From positions 1 through 31,791 of IMG/VR virus record IMGVR_UViG_3300029309_000184: DNA of 31,791 bases, one strand, 5' to 3'. This document shows positions 15,802 to 23,334 of this stretch, in pieces (positions within the stretch are counted from its first letter, which is position 1; every line of letters begins with the position of its first letter). Under the pieces are notes generated by a model. It saw only the letters and a list, made by a program, of their open reading frames with translations, ran no database searches and was not told the DNA's origin. The position numbers and the translations under genes are program-made. The stretch is from a virus.

Positions 15802-16791
15802 CTATATTATTAATTGTCCGTTTTTATCGTACCAATCTATATTTACATAACTCCATTGATGACGGCAGTTATACCCACCTCTAACTATAAATGGATCTCC
15901 GGGTTTTTTACCTTTCCAAGATGTAGCCCATATTTTTCTGACTTCATCAACTGTAAATATATTACCAGCACGTTTACTATATACACCATTAATTACATTT
16001 CTACAAATTGATCTAGTTGTGGGAATAATATCACCAGAATATTTTACATATTCTAATCCTGCGTCTAATGCCTTTTTTGCATTTACTTGCGCATCAAATT
16101 CCCTTAATCCATCATTTAGAATCTGACTCGCATATCTTCTCATATTCTCTCCAGCTCTATCTCTCCCAAATTTAGATTGTAAAGTTTGAACTGCTTTATC
16201 AACTCTTACTTGCATAGATTTTTTATTTTTATTTTCTTTTACAAAATCTACGAGCTTTTGAGCTTCTCTATCATCTGTCTTACTATAAATACCATTGATA
16301 GTTTGTCTTAATTCTTTTTCTAATTCTACAAAATCTCTACCAACTAATGTGTTTTGATAAATCTTATCTGATAATCGTTTTGTAAATGTATTAGAAACAT
16401 CTTTGAATTGTGTATATGTTTGAACTTTAAGATTCTTAATTAGATTCAAATCTCCCTTTGTAAGTTCTTGAAATTCAATAGGAATATTTCCTATTTCTTT
16501 AAATGCTCTTTCAATTCTTTTAGCTTGTCTATTAAATCCTTTTTTCGTTACTGTATCAGCCCATTTAAGGTATTCTGTATTTAGAATAGTTCTAATCTTT
16601 GGTCTTATTGCTATTGCCGCTTGAAGTTCTATTAATTTTCCGGCTTGTGTAGGAAGGTCTCGTCCAGCAAGTTTTACAACATCATCTTCTATCTTATCTA
16701 ATGTTCTTTGGAGTGTTCTATAATATTCTTGTTCAGCTCTATCTAAATTTCTAATTCTATAATTAGTAAATCTTTCAACTTTATCAGCCAT
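15802..16791 (-). CDS. Phage head morphogenesis protein, SPP1 gp7/MuF-like
   Basis: 329 aa. A long helical front half is followed by the MuF-type domain at the C-terminus: RSICRNVINGVYS at 260-272 and GYNCRHQWSYVNI at 306-318. Cys263 and the Cys/His/Trp of GYNCRHQW are the standard family signature. These proteins enter the head together with the portal and affect DNA ejection. It overlaps the portal stop by one base and is followed by the scaffold gene. No toxin domain is fused to it. Confidence 0.85.
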   Translation of the reverse strand: MADKVERFTNYRIRNLDRAEQEYYRTLQRTLDKIEDDVVKLAGRDLPTQAGKLIELQAAIAIRPKIRTILNTEYLKWADTVTKKGFNRQAKRIERAFKEIGNIPIEFQELTKGDLNLIKNLKVQTYTQFKDVSNTFTKRLSDKIYQNTLVGRDFVELEKELRQTINGIYSKTDDREAQKLVDFVKENKNKKSMQVRVDKAVQTLQSKFGRDRAGENMRRYASQILNDGLREFDAQVNAKKALDAGLEYVKYSGDIIPTTRSICRNVINGVYSKRAGNIFTVDEVRKIWATSWKGKKPGDPFIVRGGYNCRHQWSYVNIDWYDKNGQLII

Positions 16792-18197
16792 TAAACTGTT
16801 TCTTCTTGAACATTTTCTTCTTGAACTTCATCTTCAGTAAACTGCCCAACTTCATTTTGACTATCAACTTCATCAAAAGCTTGTGAAAGTTTTTCATCGT
16901 CATCAATTACAGATCTTATTATTTCTTTATCAATCTCTTTATTAAATGTTGGAGATTCAATATTCATAGCTTTTGCCATTGAATAGAATTGTAGATCTGT
17001 CGCATAATCTTTTATGTTAAAAGAATCTGGGTAGTTGATCTCTCCATCAAATTCTCTATTTTGGAATTGTGCATATAATCTAAATATTTGTTCTTCTGCT
17101 AATTCTAAATTATCTGCTTTTTCTGATAATCTTGCATTTAATAATTCAAATTCTGTTTGAAGTGCTATTCCTGAACTGACTTGTTGCTTCGTAGTTCTAA
17201 TAGCTCCTGTATGTGCGATTCTATTTATAGCTTCAACTTTATGTCTTATTGAATCCATTATTGAATTTAAGTTTGCTCCGGATGGTTGTAGTAAATAAGG
17301 TTTTAAATTAGGTTCTATTTCTTCAGGCATTTCAATAACGGCTCCAGCTCCAGCACTTGCATTTACACTTGGAGTCTTAACTAATGAAGGATGATTAGTT
17401 AATCTTATTAATTGTTCTATTTCAGAATATTCATTGTAAATAGATTTTTGTAAATCTGCTATATCTGCCAAGTCAGAAATTCCTATACCTCTTTTATGGC
17501 TTTTGGAATTATATAAAATAACTGCTGGTATTTTTCCGACTTGGTTAACGGCAGTATCTATTGTAGCTGGTGGTTCATTATCCTTTTGATAGATTGTATC
17601 AACTCTATCAGGAAACCACATTCTCATATAGATCCCACCATCCTTATCTACTTCCTCTCTTATCTTTAAATAATCAAGATAATATTTTCCATTTACTTCT
17701 CTTTTAAAATTCCAATCTAAAACATTTTCTGGTGTAACGATTGATATGTAAGGTCTTATTTCTTGATTTAATTCTTCAGCTCTTGTTCTTGCTTGGATAG
17801 ATGGTTTATCCAAGATCATAAAACAATGTCCATAAATAGATGCGTAATTTTGAGCTTCTTTGATTACATTATTGAAACTACTTCCATCTAGATCTGCATC
17901 TTTTAAAAATGATTCTAAACTGACATCTTCCGCTAAAGATCCAAAATCTCTTGAAGGTTTTGCTCTAAATAAAAAGGATGAATATATTTGAATGATATTT
18001 TTACAATGATTATCGCAAGGTGTGTTTGCAAGTCTTTGATTGAACTCATTATCTAATTCTAGATTGTATCTATTAAGATATTGCCCATTTGTAAAATCTG
18101 TTCCGCCCAAATAAGATCTTATAAAATATTCCCATTGAGCTACTGTTTCTTTGTAATCTTTATGAGTATCTAGTGCCTCGTCTTTTGTGTATGCCAT
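16791..18197 (-). CDS. Portal protein
   Basis: 468 aa. The order of elements is that of small siphovirus portals: an N-terminal helical clip (DYKETVAQWEYFIRSYLGG), the phrase NIIQIYSSFLFRAKPSRD, a wing (ENVLDWNFKREVNGKYYLDY, IYMRMWFPDRVDT), a stem/crown region (LQKSIYNEYSEIEQLIRLTN, KQQVSSGIALQTEFELLNAR) and an acidic tail (DEVQEENVQEETV). It has the look of DUF4055-type portals, though I cannot confirm the subfamily. It forms the twelve-part ring for DNA entry and binds the terminase. The gene overlaps the terminase by 38 bases. Confidence 0.8.
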   Translation of the reverse strand: MAYTKDEALDTHKDYKETVAQWEYFIRSYLGGTDFTNGQYLNRYNLELDNEFNQRLANTPCDNHCKNIIQIYSSFLFRAKPSRDFGSLAEDVSLESFLKDADLDGSSFNNVIKEAQNYASIYGHCFMILDKPSIQARTRAEELNQEIRPYISIVTPENVLDWNFKREVNGKYYLDYLKIREEVDKDGGIYMRMWFPDRVDTIYQKDNEPPATIDTAVNQVGKIPAVILYNSKSHKRGIGISDLADIADLQKSIYNEYSEIEQLIRLTNHPSLVKTPSVNASAGAGAVIEMPEEIEPNLKPYLLQPSGANLNSIMDSIRHKVEAINRIAHTGAIRTTKQQVSSGIALQTEFELLNARLSEKADNLELAEEQIFRLYAQFQNREFDGEINYPDSFNIKDYATDLQFYSMAKAMNIESPTFNKEIDKEIIRSVIDDDEKLSQAFDEVDSQNEVGQFTEDEVQEENVQEETV

Positions 18198-19440
18198 GTT
18201 TTCCTTCTTTGATATTCCATCTTTGAGGAATAGAATTTATCGTATTAATTGTCAAAGGTTTTATATAATCTAGCATATATCCGAGCGAATCGTTAATATG
18301 ATCATAACCTTCTTCTTTAGACGGTATATTCGTTCCTTCTTTAAATATCTGTCGTTCTAATCCTTTTATCAATGTTTTTAAAGAATTGCTAATAAAAATA
18401 TGTCTTTTGCCTTTAGAATCTTTAAGACAAGCATTCACAACATTTACTCTATCTCTTATTGCAGTATGTTTTAATTTTGCTTTAACTGTAAATCCTGAAT
18501 TTTGTAAAATAGATAAATCAGTTCTACTTCCAGCACTTGTTTTTCTTTGTCTACAAGCTGGATCAGGATATATAATTATTGGTACTTTTGTTCCGTATCT
18601 ATCTTTTATCTCTTGGCACATTTCATCAGTATTAGAGCCATAAATAACAATTTCATCTACAACATAAATAATATCTTTATCTATTTGAGCTACACAAGCA
18701 CTCATTGGATCAACATTGAAATCCATCCCAATATGTAAAGGTTTTTTCCAATCTATCTCTTTTTTTACTACACTCTCAACAGGATGAAAATTATAATACA
18801 CAGCTCCAGCATAATTCTCAAAAGTTCCTTCAAACTCTTGTCTAAATGTCCTTATATCAATATCTTGTTTTGCTTGTTCTAATTCTTCTTTAGAAACCAT
18901 CCCACCTTCTAAAGTAGTAAATTGAAAAGATTCCCATTCAGGATCATTCTTTCCTTTTAAAAATAATTCATAACTCCAATTTCCGTATCCTCTTGGAGTT
19001 CCTGTAAATAGAACTCTAGCTTCTTTATCCGCACAAGACGCTCTTAATACTTCAAACCAAGTTCTTTTATCAATATCAGCAAACTCATCAAGAATCAGAA
19101 AATCTAATCCTGTTCCTCTTAATGAGTCAAAATTTTCTGCTCCCTTTAAAGATATAACACTATTTGTTTTTTTGATTCTTATAGATAGAGTTGTTTCATT
19201 AATATCTTCTATCCAATTATATTCAGCTAATACTTTTTTGAGATCACTCCAACAGATCTCTTTCGCCATCTTTAGAGTCGGAGCTACATACCAAATAATC
19301 TTGTTTGTTTGACAAGCAAGTTTCATCATTTCTACAATTGTTAAATATGTCTTACCGAATCTTCTGCCTGATATTAAGACTCTAAATCTTTTGTTTGAGT
19401 TGGAAACCTTGAATTGCGGTTTTGTAAGCTTTACTTTCAT
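18160..19440 (-). CDS. terL: Terminase large subunit
   Basis: 426 aa from the ATG; a TTG nine bases upstream is an alternative start. ATPase: Walker A SGRRFGKT (24-31), Walker B FLILDEFAD (114-122) with catalytic Glu119, and coupling motif FTGTPRG (145-151). Nuclease: first metal-binding Asp240 in IGMDFNVDP, a further acidic site near IIYPDPACR, and the late Asp in HINDSLGYMLDY. All expected residues are present. It pumps and cuts DNA at the portal. No clear ribosome site is visible; translation is probably coupled to the upstream 83-aa gene, which it overlaps by 59 bases. Confidence 0.95.
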   Translation of the reverse strand: MKVKLTKPQFKVSNSNKRFRVLISGRRFGKTYLTIVEMMKLACQTNKIIWYVAPTLKMAKEICWSDLKKVLAEYNWIEDINETTLSIRIKKTNSVISLKGAENFDSLRGTGLDFLILDEFADIDKRTWFEVLRASCADKEARVLFTGTPRGYGNWSYELFLKGKNDPEWESFQFTTLEGGMVSKEELEQAKQDIDIRTFRQEFEGTFENYAGAVYYNFHPVESVVKKEIDWKKPLHIGMDFNVDPMSACVAQIDKDIIYVVDEIVIYGSNTDEMCQEIKDRYGTKVPIIIYPDPACRQRKTSAGSRTDLSILQNSGFTVKAKLKHTAIRDRVNVVNACLKDSKGKRHIFISNSLKTLIKGLERQIFKEGTNIPSKEEGYDHINDSLGYMLDYIKPLTINTINSIPQRWNIKEGKHGIHKRRGTRYS

Positions 19441-19633
19441 AACAATCAAATTTCAAAAATATCTTATGTTTGTTTATTTCTTTACGTCCTATTTCTTCAG
19501 TTTTTTCTATTGACTTTTGATAGCCATCAATCAAACAACTATAAACATCATCATATATATCCGGAAATTTGTGCGGATCCATACATACACCTTGATAACC
19601 TGAACACATTATAATTACTAAAACAAATTTCAT
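19382..19633 (-). CDS. Small Cys-containing exported-looking protein
   Basis: 83 aa. The N-terminus MKFVLVIIMCSGYQGVCMDP is short and hydrophobic like a signal peptide, and Cys10, Cys17, Cys33 and Cys64 could form disulphides in the periplasm. The C-terminal half is basic. It overlaps TerL by 59 bases. The 69-aa gene at 19888 and the 70-aa gene at 20921 share its build: a hydrophobic MK start and paired Cys. Function unknown; possibly superinfection exclusion or envelope interaction. Confidence 0.55.
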   Translation of the reverse strand: MKFVLVIIMCSGYQGVCMDPHKFPDIYDDVYSCLIDGYQKSIEKTEEIGRKEINKHKIFLKFDCYESKAYKTAIQGFQLKQKI

Positions 19634-19636
19634 TTA

Positions 19637-19891
19637 TCATACTTTCTTGAATTGATCTTCGTTAGGTGTGTTATTTGCTAACTCACTTAAAAATTCATTC
19701 ATTTCTTTTTCTTTATATTTTGCAATTTCTATTTCTTTTAGGTCTATTATTGTTTTTAATGTATCTACTTCTTTTTTAAGAGTTTCAATTTGAGCTTCTA
19801 GATCTGCAGTACCTTTATCTTTAAGATCAATCTTTTTTTGTGTAAGTGGTTTTAACACTTCTTTTTCTTGTTCTGTATATTTCTTCATCAT
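19637..19891 (-). CDS. Small coiled-coil protein
   Basis: 84 aa. Residues about 25-65 are a heptad-like coiled coil (LEAQIETLKKEVDTLKTIID). The ends are charged and there is no membrane segment or Cys. It lies in the run of small genes between the terminase subunits, with a four-base ATGA overlap to its upstream neighbour. No recognised family. A host-takeover or assembly adaptor function is possible but not supported by motif. Confidence 0.55.
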   Translation of the reverse strand: MMKKYTEQEKEVLKPLTQKKIDLKDKGTADLEAQIETLKKEVDTLKTIIDLKEIEIAKYKEKEMNEFLSELANNTPNEDQFKKV

Positions 19892-20097
19892 TGTATAATT
19901 TTTAATATTTTTTTTCTGCCTTGATATACTTCTGTTATCGCCTCAACCTTCATACAACTAAATTGTACTCTTTCAGGTCTAACTTCTCGTTGAGCTAATC
20001 TTTTTGATTTTAAACAATCACTCATTTTATCTTTAAAAGTGTGTTCAATCATATTTCCGTTTAATGTCATTATAAGAGCTACAACAAATTCTTTCAT
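19888..20097 (-). CDS. Small exported-looking protein with Cys pair
   Basis: 69 aa, MKEFVVALIMTLNGNMIEHT at the front, Cys28 and Cys48 suited to a single disulphide, and a basic end (YQGRKKILKI). The overall pattern (hydrophobic start, about 25-residue loop between two Cys) recurs in the phage and in marine phage genomes I know, without a named function. ATGA overlaps occur on both sides. Could be a periplasmic modulator; unknown. Confidence 0.55.
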   Translation of the reverse strand: MKEFVVALIMTLNGNMIEHTFKDKMSDCLKSKRLAQREVRPERVQFSCMKVEAITEVYQGRKKILKIIQ

Positions 20098-20255
20098 AAA
20101 ACTTTACCTTTATTAATACCTTCTTTAATCATATATTTATGTGTTCCATTTCCATTAATATTAACTTCTTTTTTGTTTTTATTTAATGTTTTAATTAATC
20201 TATCTTTTTTGATTTGTTTTATAAAATCAATAAATTGTCTATTAATTCTTTCCAT
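20094..20255 (-). CDS. Basic 53-aa protein
   Basis: ATG at 20255 opens a 53-codon frame: MERINRQFIDFIKQIKKDRL, a linker rich in Asn and Lys, then GTHKYMIKEGINKGKVL. It fills the only gap between two genes and overlaps both: its start lies 14 bases inside the upstream gene and its TGA overlaps the next ATG (ATGA). That coupling makes it a real gene rather than chance. Positively charged, no Cys, no membrane helix. Function unknown. Confidence 0.65.
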   Translation of the reverse strand: MERINRQFIDFIKQIKKDRLIKTLNKNKKEVNINGNGTHKYMIKEGINKGKVL

Positions 20256-20643
20256 TAGCTCTTACCTTATCTTTAACTACTTCTAATTGCTCCATAATTT
20301 TTTCTACATCTTTTTGAAGTCTTTGTATATTTACTTTATTATGCATCATTGATTCCATTTGTTCTTGAATCTTTTCTACATCTTTTACAAGATCTTCAAT
20401 TAATAAAAATTGTTCTGAATCTGCTGGAAGTGATCCTAGTTCTCCAAGTGGCCATTTTATTCTAAATTCAGTATTCATTTCAATATCTTTAGAATTTAGT
20501 TTATTCTGTGTTTCTAATACATTGATTCTTTCAATCACTCCAAATCCAAACCAAGCTCCAACAAGACAAGCTCCAATTATTGTAATTAAATTTCTAGCCG
20601 GAAGCTGAATACCTGTGGAATCGGAGAGCTCTAGTTTCTTCAT
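20242..20643 (-). CDS. Membrane-anchored coiled-coil protein
   Basis: 133 aa. After a 16-residue cytoplasmic start, residues 18-36 are one transmembrane helix (NLITIIGACLVGAWFGFGV). The rest projects outward and contains two coiled-coil stretches (LIEDLVKDVEKIQEQMESMM and LQKDVEKIMEQLEVVKD). This build is like an inner-membrane spanin or a holin-associated anchor, but it lies far from the endolysin. Similar proteins are widespread in marine phages as hypotheticals. Lysis is a guess; membrane topology is well supported. Confidence 0.6.
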   Translation of the reverse strand: MKKLELSDSTGIQLPARNLITIIGACLVGAWFGFGVIERINVLETQNKLNSKDIEMNTEFRIKWPLGELGSLPADSEQFLLIEDLVKDVEKIQEQMESMMHNKVNIQRLQKDVEKIMEQLEVVKDKVRANGKN

Positions 20644-20918
20644 ACATTAAAACCTTTTCGCCAAGCTTTCATACTCCAAAATGCCGGACTCAAACTCTTT
20701 TGCCCTTTTACTCTTTTTAAAACTCCACCCATACGAGCTAAAAATGATCTTTGACGAGCTGGAATATTTTTCTTTATACTCATGCCACGAAAACCAAATC
20801 TTACTATTTGAACATTATTTGTTCTGTTATTTCTCACATAAACTGCAAATTTTTTTGTTCCTTTAGCAGATCTAAAAGGTTTATTTAATTTTACTGATCT
20901 TCCTCTATATTTTGCCAT
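20640..20918 (-). CDS. Basic protein, conserved in marine phages
   Basis: 92 aa, about one-third Lys/Arg. It has the order KYRGRSVKLNKPFRS, FAVYVRNNRTNNVQIVRFGF, GMSIKKNIPARQRSFLARMG and PAFWSMKAW. This order follows a family I know from phages and giant viruses (VYVKDPKTGKVKKVxFG, IKRDxPxRRxSFRARHxC, YWSCKxW). In the usual members two Cys are present where this protein has Met/Gly, so a metal site appears lost. The function of the family is not established; a nucleic-acid-binding virion or assembly role is plausible. ATGA overlap with the membrane protein downstream. Confidence 0.6.
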   Translation of the reverse strand: MAKYRGRSVKLNKPFRSAKGTKKFAVYVRNNRTNNVQIVRFGFRGMSIKKNIPARQRSFLARMGGVLKRVKGQKSLSPAFWSMKAWRKGFNV

Positions 20919-20920
20919 AT

Positions 20921-21133
20921 CTAGTTATTATCACAATAAACTCCAAAAACTAATTCTTTTTTCCCTGATCTATTTAGATAATATCCTTGTTGATCTTCCC
21001 AAGTATGAGTTGCATTATTTTCAATCCAAATATCTGCTTGTTCAAAACAAGTATGTCTATGATCTCTATCTAATTTAATTGTGTAATATCCTTCAATATG
21101 GGCTGAAACCAAAAGGATATAAAGATATTTCAT
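20921..21133 (-). CDS. Small exported-looking protein with Cys pair
   Basis: 70 aa. MKYLYILLVSAHIEGYYTIK gives a short hydrophobic start without a clear cleavage site. Cys29 and Cys67 could pair. The middle is His/Asp/Trp-rich (RDHRHTCFEQADIWIENN). Third member of the group with 19382-19633 and 19888-20097. It overlaps the upstream zinc-type gene by four bases (ATGA). Function unknown. Confidence 0.55.
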   Translation of the reverse strand: MKYLYILLVSAHIEGYYTIKLDRDHRHTCFEQADIWIENNATHTWEDQQGYYLNRSGKKELVFGVYCDNN

Positions 21134-21330
21134 CTCAAAGTTCTAGGTCGCCATTTATTACAAACATAGGTATCTCGTACACCTCTTGTTCTAAATTGAA
21201 AACAGAATGAATGTTTTCTTGAAAAAACTCCACAGCTCCCACAGCTATATTTACCTTGTGAAGGTCTAAAATCCTGTGGCATCCTTCTTGGAATAAATTC
21301 TCCATTTGGATAAAAGTTAGATCGTTTCAT
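21130..21330 (-). CDS. Small four-cysteine (zinc or Fe-S) protein
   Basis: 66 aa with Cys30, Cys33, Cys43 and Cys57 in the order CGSC, FCFQF and YVCNKWRPR. Four cysteines in a small basic protein suggest a zinc ribbon, or possibly an iron-sulphur site as in high-potential iron-sulphur proteins. It has a basic, Pro-rich front (PRRMPQDFRP) and overlaps both neighbours by ATGA. Family not certain. Nucleic-acid binding is the simpler reading. Confidence 0.6.
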   Translation of the reverse strand: MKRSNFYPNGEFIPRRMPQDFRPSQGKYSCGSCGVFSRKHSFCFQFRTRGVRDTYVCNKWRPRTLR

Positions 21331-21467
21331 CTACCCTGACCTCTATATCTTTTTCTATGAAATTCTTTTGTATTTTTATTAGGTCTTTTAGAGTGCCTTC
21401 CGGGTCTTTTTTTACGAGTCCTTTTGACATAATTAGATACACCGAATAAAGGTCTTTTTTTAGCCAT
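21327..21467 (-). CDS. Basic 46-aa protein
   Basis: ATG at 21467 lies eight bases inside the TerS gene, and the TGA overlaps the next ATG. Translation begins MAKKRPLFGVSNYVKRTRKK and ends KEFHRKRYRGQGR, with KRPGRHSKRPNK between. The phrases KRPGRHxK and YRGQGR recur in small proteins of marine phages, so I regard it as a real conserved gene. Over 40% Lys/Arg/His; probably binds nucleic acid or is carried in the virion. Function not known. Confidence 0.65.
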   Translation of the reverse strand: MAKKRPLFGVSNYVKRTRKKRPGRHSKRPNKNTKEFHRKRYRGQGR

Positions 21468-21837
21468 TTACTTCTTCCGCATCAGCTTCAATCACTAACG
21501 GAATCGGCTCTGTTGTATTATGAGTTTCTATCTTATCTTTGAATCCTAAATAGTTTTTACTTAACCAAATCTGCATCATTGTATTATCTTTTTTCAATGC
21601 TTTATCCCACATCTTCTTCCTTAATGATGCTTTTCCCTTCTCTCTATTTTCATCAATATATTCGGCATAATTCCTAGATAATGTTCTTGGAGATATTCCT
21701 AGAATCTTTGCAATCTCATAATCCGGACATCCTATTTGTGCAAGATTAGCAAGGATATTTAGATCTATCTTTAATCTAGGTCGTCCTAATGGATTTTGTT
21801 TTTTTTGTGTTTTTGCCTTATTTTTGTCTGTTTTCAT
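21460..21837 (-). CDS. terS: Terminase small subunit-like protein
   Basis: 125 aa. GRPRLKIDLNILANLAQIGC, then DYEIAKILGISPRTLSRNYA at about 38-58, forms a helix-turn-helix that would read the packaging site. The rest (LRKKMWDKALKKDNTMMQIW, LSKNYLGFKDK) is the pattern of small terminase subunits of alphaproteobacterial and marine phages. It recruits TerL to DNA. Here it is separated from terL by eight small genes, about 2 kb, which is unusual. It overlaps the methyltransferase gene by 20 bases. Confidence 0.75.
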   Translation of the reverse strand: MKTDKNKAKTQKKQNPLGRPRLKIDLNILANLAQIGCPDYEIAKILGISPRTLSRNYAEYIDENREKGKASLRKKMWDKALKKDNTMMQIWLSKNYLGFKDKIETHNTTEPIPLVIEADAEEVNG

Positions 21838-22960
21838 ATTCTGCCTTTTTCCCTGTAAATTCTTCCCATCTTTGAATTATTACATCACAATATTTAGGAT
21901 CTTTTTCTATCCCATAGCAGATCTTGTCAGTTTTTTCACAAGCAATAATAGTAGTTCCTGATCCTAAAAAGACATCCAATACTATACTATTTTTATCTAA
22001 AAGACTAATAGCTTCCATTATAAATTTAACAGGTTTTGGGCAAGTATGATGTTCTCTTAACTTATCTAATCTATCTCCCATAAAATCAAAATAATCTAAA
22101 TTATATAATCTTTTAGGATAACCTATTGGCTTTCCCCATAAGAATATAGGTTCTACTTTTCTAAAATGAGAGAGCTTTCCCCCTGATTGTTTATTTCTAC
22201 TTAACCAATAAAAAATATCAGTAGGTTCTTTCATAAGCCAAAATTTGTTATATTTCCATCCAGCTGTCAAAAATATAAAATCGCTGTATTTTTGTATAAG
22301 AGTAAACCAAGAATCACAGAATTTAGTATATTCATCACCAGCTCTATCTACATGTAAATTATATTCATAACCTAAGCCGTACGGCGGATCAGTAAAGACC
22401 ATATTGGGTTTTTTTCCATTTAATAATTTTATATAATTATCTTCAATGGTAGAATCTCCACATAATAATCTATGATCTCCAAGATGGATTATGTCACCTT
22501 CTTTTGTTTTTACATTTTTAGGATCATCTGGAATATGATCGTCATCTGTGAGTCCTGTTTTTTCTTCAAATAATATCTTATCTAATTCTCTATCATCAAA
22601 TCCTAATACTTCTAAAGCATAGTCTTGAGTTTGTAATTCTTTGATTTCAACATTTAATAAATCATCATTCCATTCAGCTTCTTCATTTGTTCTATTATCA
22701 GCTATTCTATATGCGTTTATTTGTGATGGAGTTAAATTTTTTGCTATTGTTATTGGAACTTGTTTTAATCCTAATTGTTTTGAAGCTCTAAATCTTGTGT
22801 GTCCTACTACGATTATTCTATCTTTATCAACTACAATCGGTTGCCTAAATCCAAATTCTTTTATTGAATTAGCAACTTTTGTAATTGCTTTATCTGATAA
22901 TTTTCTTGGATTATTCTTATACGGCTTTATAGAATTAATATCCGCTTGTTCAATTTCCAT
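21818..22960 (-). CDS. ParB-domain DNA methyltransferase (beta-class, DPPY)
   Basis: 380 aa fusion. Residues about 1-125 are a ParB/Srx-like domain with IKPYKNNPRKLS and the signature VVGHTRFRAS (51-60). The methyltransferase domain follows: DPPYGLGYEY (191-200) as catalytic motif IV and, near the end, DVFLGSGTT (329-337) as the SAM-binding motif I, so the order is beta-class (N6-adenine or N4-cytosine). All core residues are present. It may protect phage DNA from host restriction or mark DNA for packaging, because its stop overlaps the terS start. The target is unknown; the excess of AGATCT in this genome makes it a candidate site. Confidence 0.88.
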   Translation of the reverse strand: MEIEQADINSIKPYKNNPRKLSDKAITKVANSIKEFGFRQPIVVDKDRIIVVGHTRFRASKQLGLKQVPITIAKNLTPSQINAYRIADNRTNEEAEWNDDLLNVEIKELQTQDYALEVLGFDDRELDKILFEEKTGLTDDDHIPDDPKNVKTKEGDIIHLGDHRLLCGDSTIEDNYIKLLNGKKPNMVFTDPPYGLGYEYNLHVDRAGDEYTKFCDSWFTLIQKYSDFIFLTAGWKYNKFWLMKEPTDIFYWLSRNKQSGGKLSHFRKVEPIFLWGKPIGYPKRLYNLDYFDFMGDRLDKLREHHTCPKPVKFIMEAISLLDKNSIVLDVFLGSGTTIIACEKTDKICYGIEKDPKYCDVIIQRWEEFTGKKAEYENRQK

Positions 22961-23060
22961 TTTGAATTATCGTTCTGATTATTGTCATACTTGGATCTAT
23001 ATCTGTTTTACTACAAGATATACAAAACAACAATATTATAATTATTAAGCTAGATCTCAA
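22950..23060 (-). CDS. 36-aa putative lipoprotein with TTG start
   Basis: Open frame of 36 codons lying between the end of the 94-aa gene and the methyltransferase and overlapping both. It has no ATG at the front; TTG at 23060 is preceded by GGAG four bases upstream. The translation RSSLIIIILLFCISCSKTD is a signal peptide with a lipobox-like CISC, then IDPSMTIIRTIIQ. Small lipoproteins with a CSKxDIDPS-type mature end occur near such genes in marine phages. Possibly involved in superinfection exclusion or lysis. The start codon is the main uncertainty. Confidence 0.55.
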   Translation of the reverse strand: MRSSLIIIILLFCISCSKTDIDPSMTIIRTIIQNGN

Positions 23061-23334
23061 TTTTCTCCATTTTTATAATACAACCTATGGGAAATATGTT
23101 TGTATCACTAAACACTTCATCTGTTTCATCATAAGAACTAAATGTAATTAAGAATTTTTTAGATTTCTTAAAAACATAAGCTTGAGTAACCATTTTAGAA
23201 ATAGGAAGTTTATCCATTTCATCTTTTGTTTTATGACCAGCATCACCGGTAATATCAAACCAACGGATTGAATAGAAATAATATTTCTTTTTATTAATGA
23301 TTGCGTGTTTATATCTCTTTTTTCTTTTCAACAT
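23050..23334 (-). CDS. Conserved protein of marine phages, unknown
   Basis: 94 aa with a basic N-terminus and the core YSIRWFDITGDAGH, VTQAYVFKKSKKFLITFSSY and FSDTNIFPIGCIIKM. The order RWxDIxGDxGH, TxAYVF, TFxSYDE, FSDxNxFPxG is a conserved pattern I have seen in marine phage proteins of unknown function. No catalytic motif can be named. It is part of the replication end of the leftward unit and overlaps the zinc-finger microprotein by 26 bases. Confidence 0.65.
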   Translation of the reverse strand: MLKRKKRYKHAIINKKKYYFYSIRWFDITGDAGHKTKDEMDKLPISKMVTQAYVFKKSKKFLITFSSYDETDEVFSDTNIFPIGCIIKMEKIEI

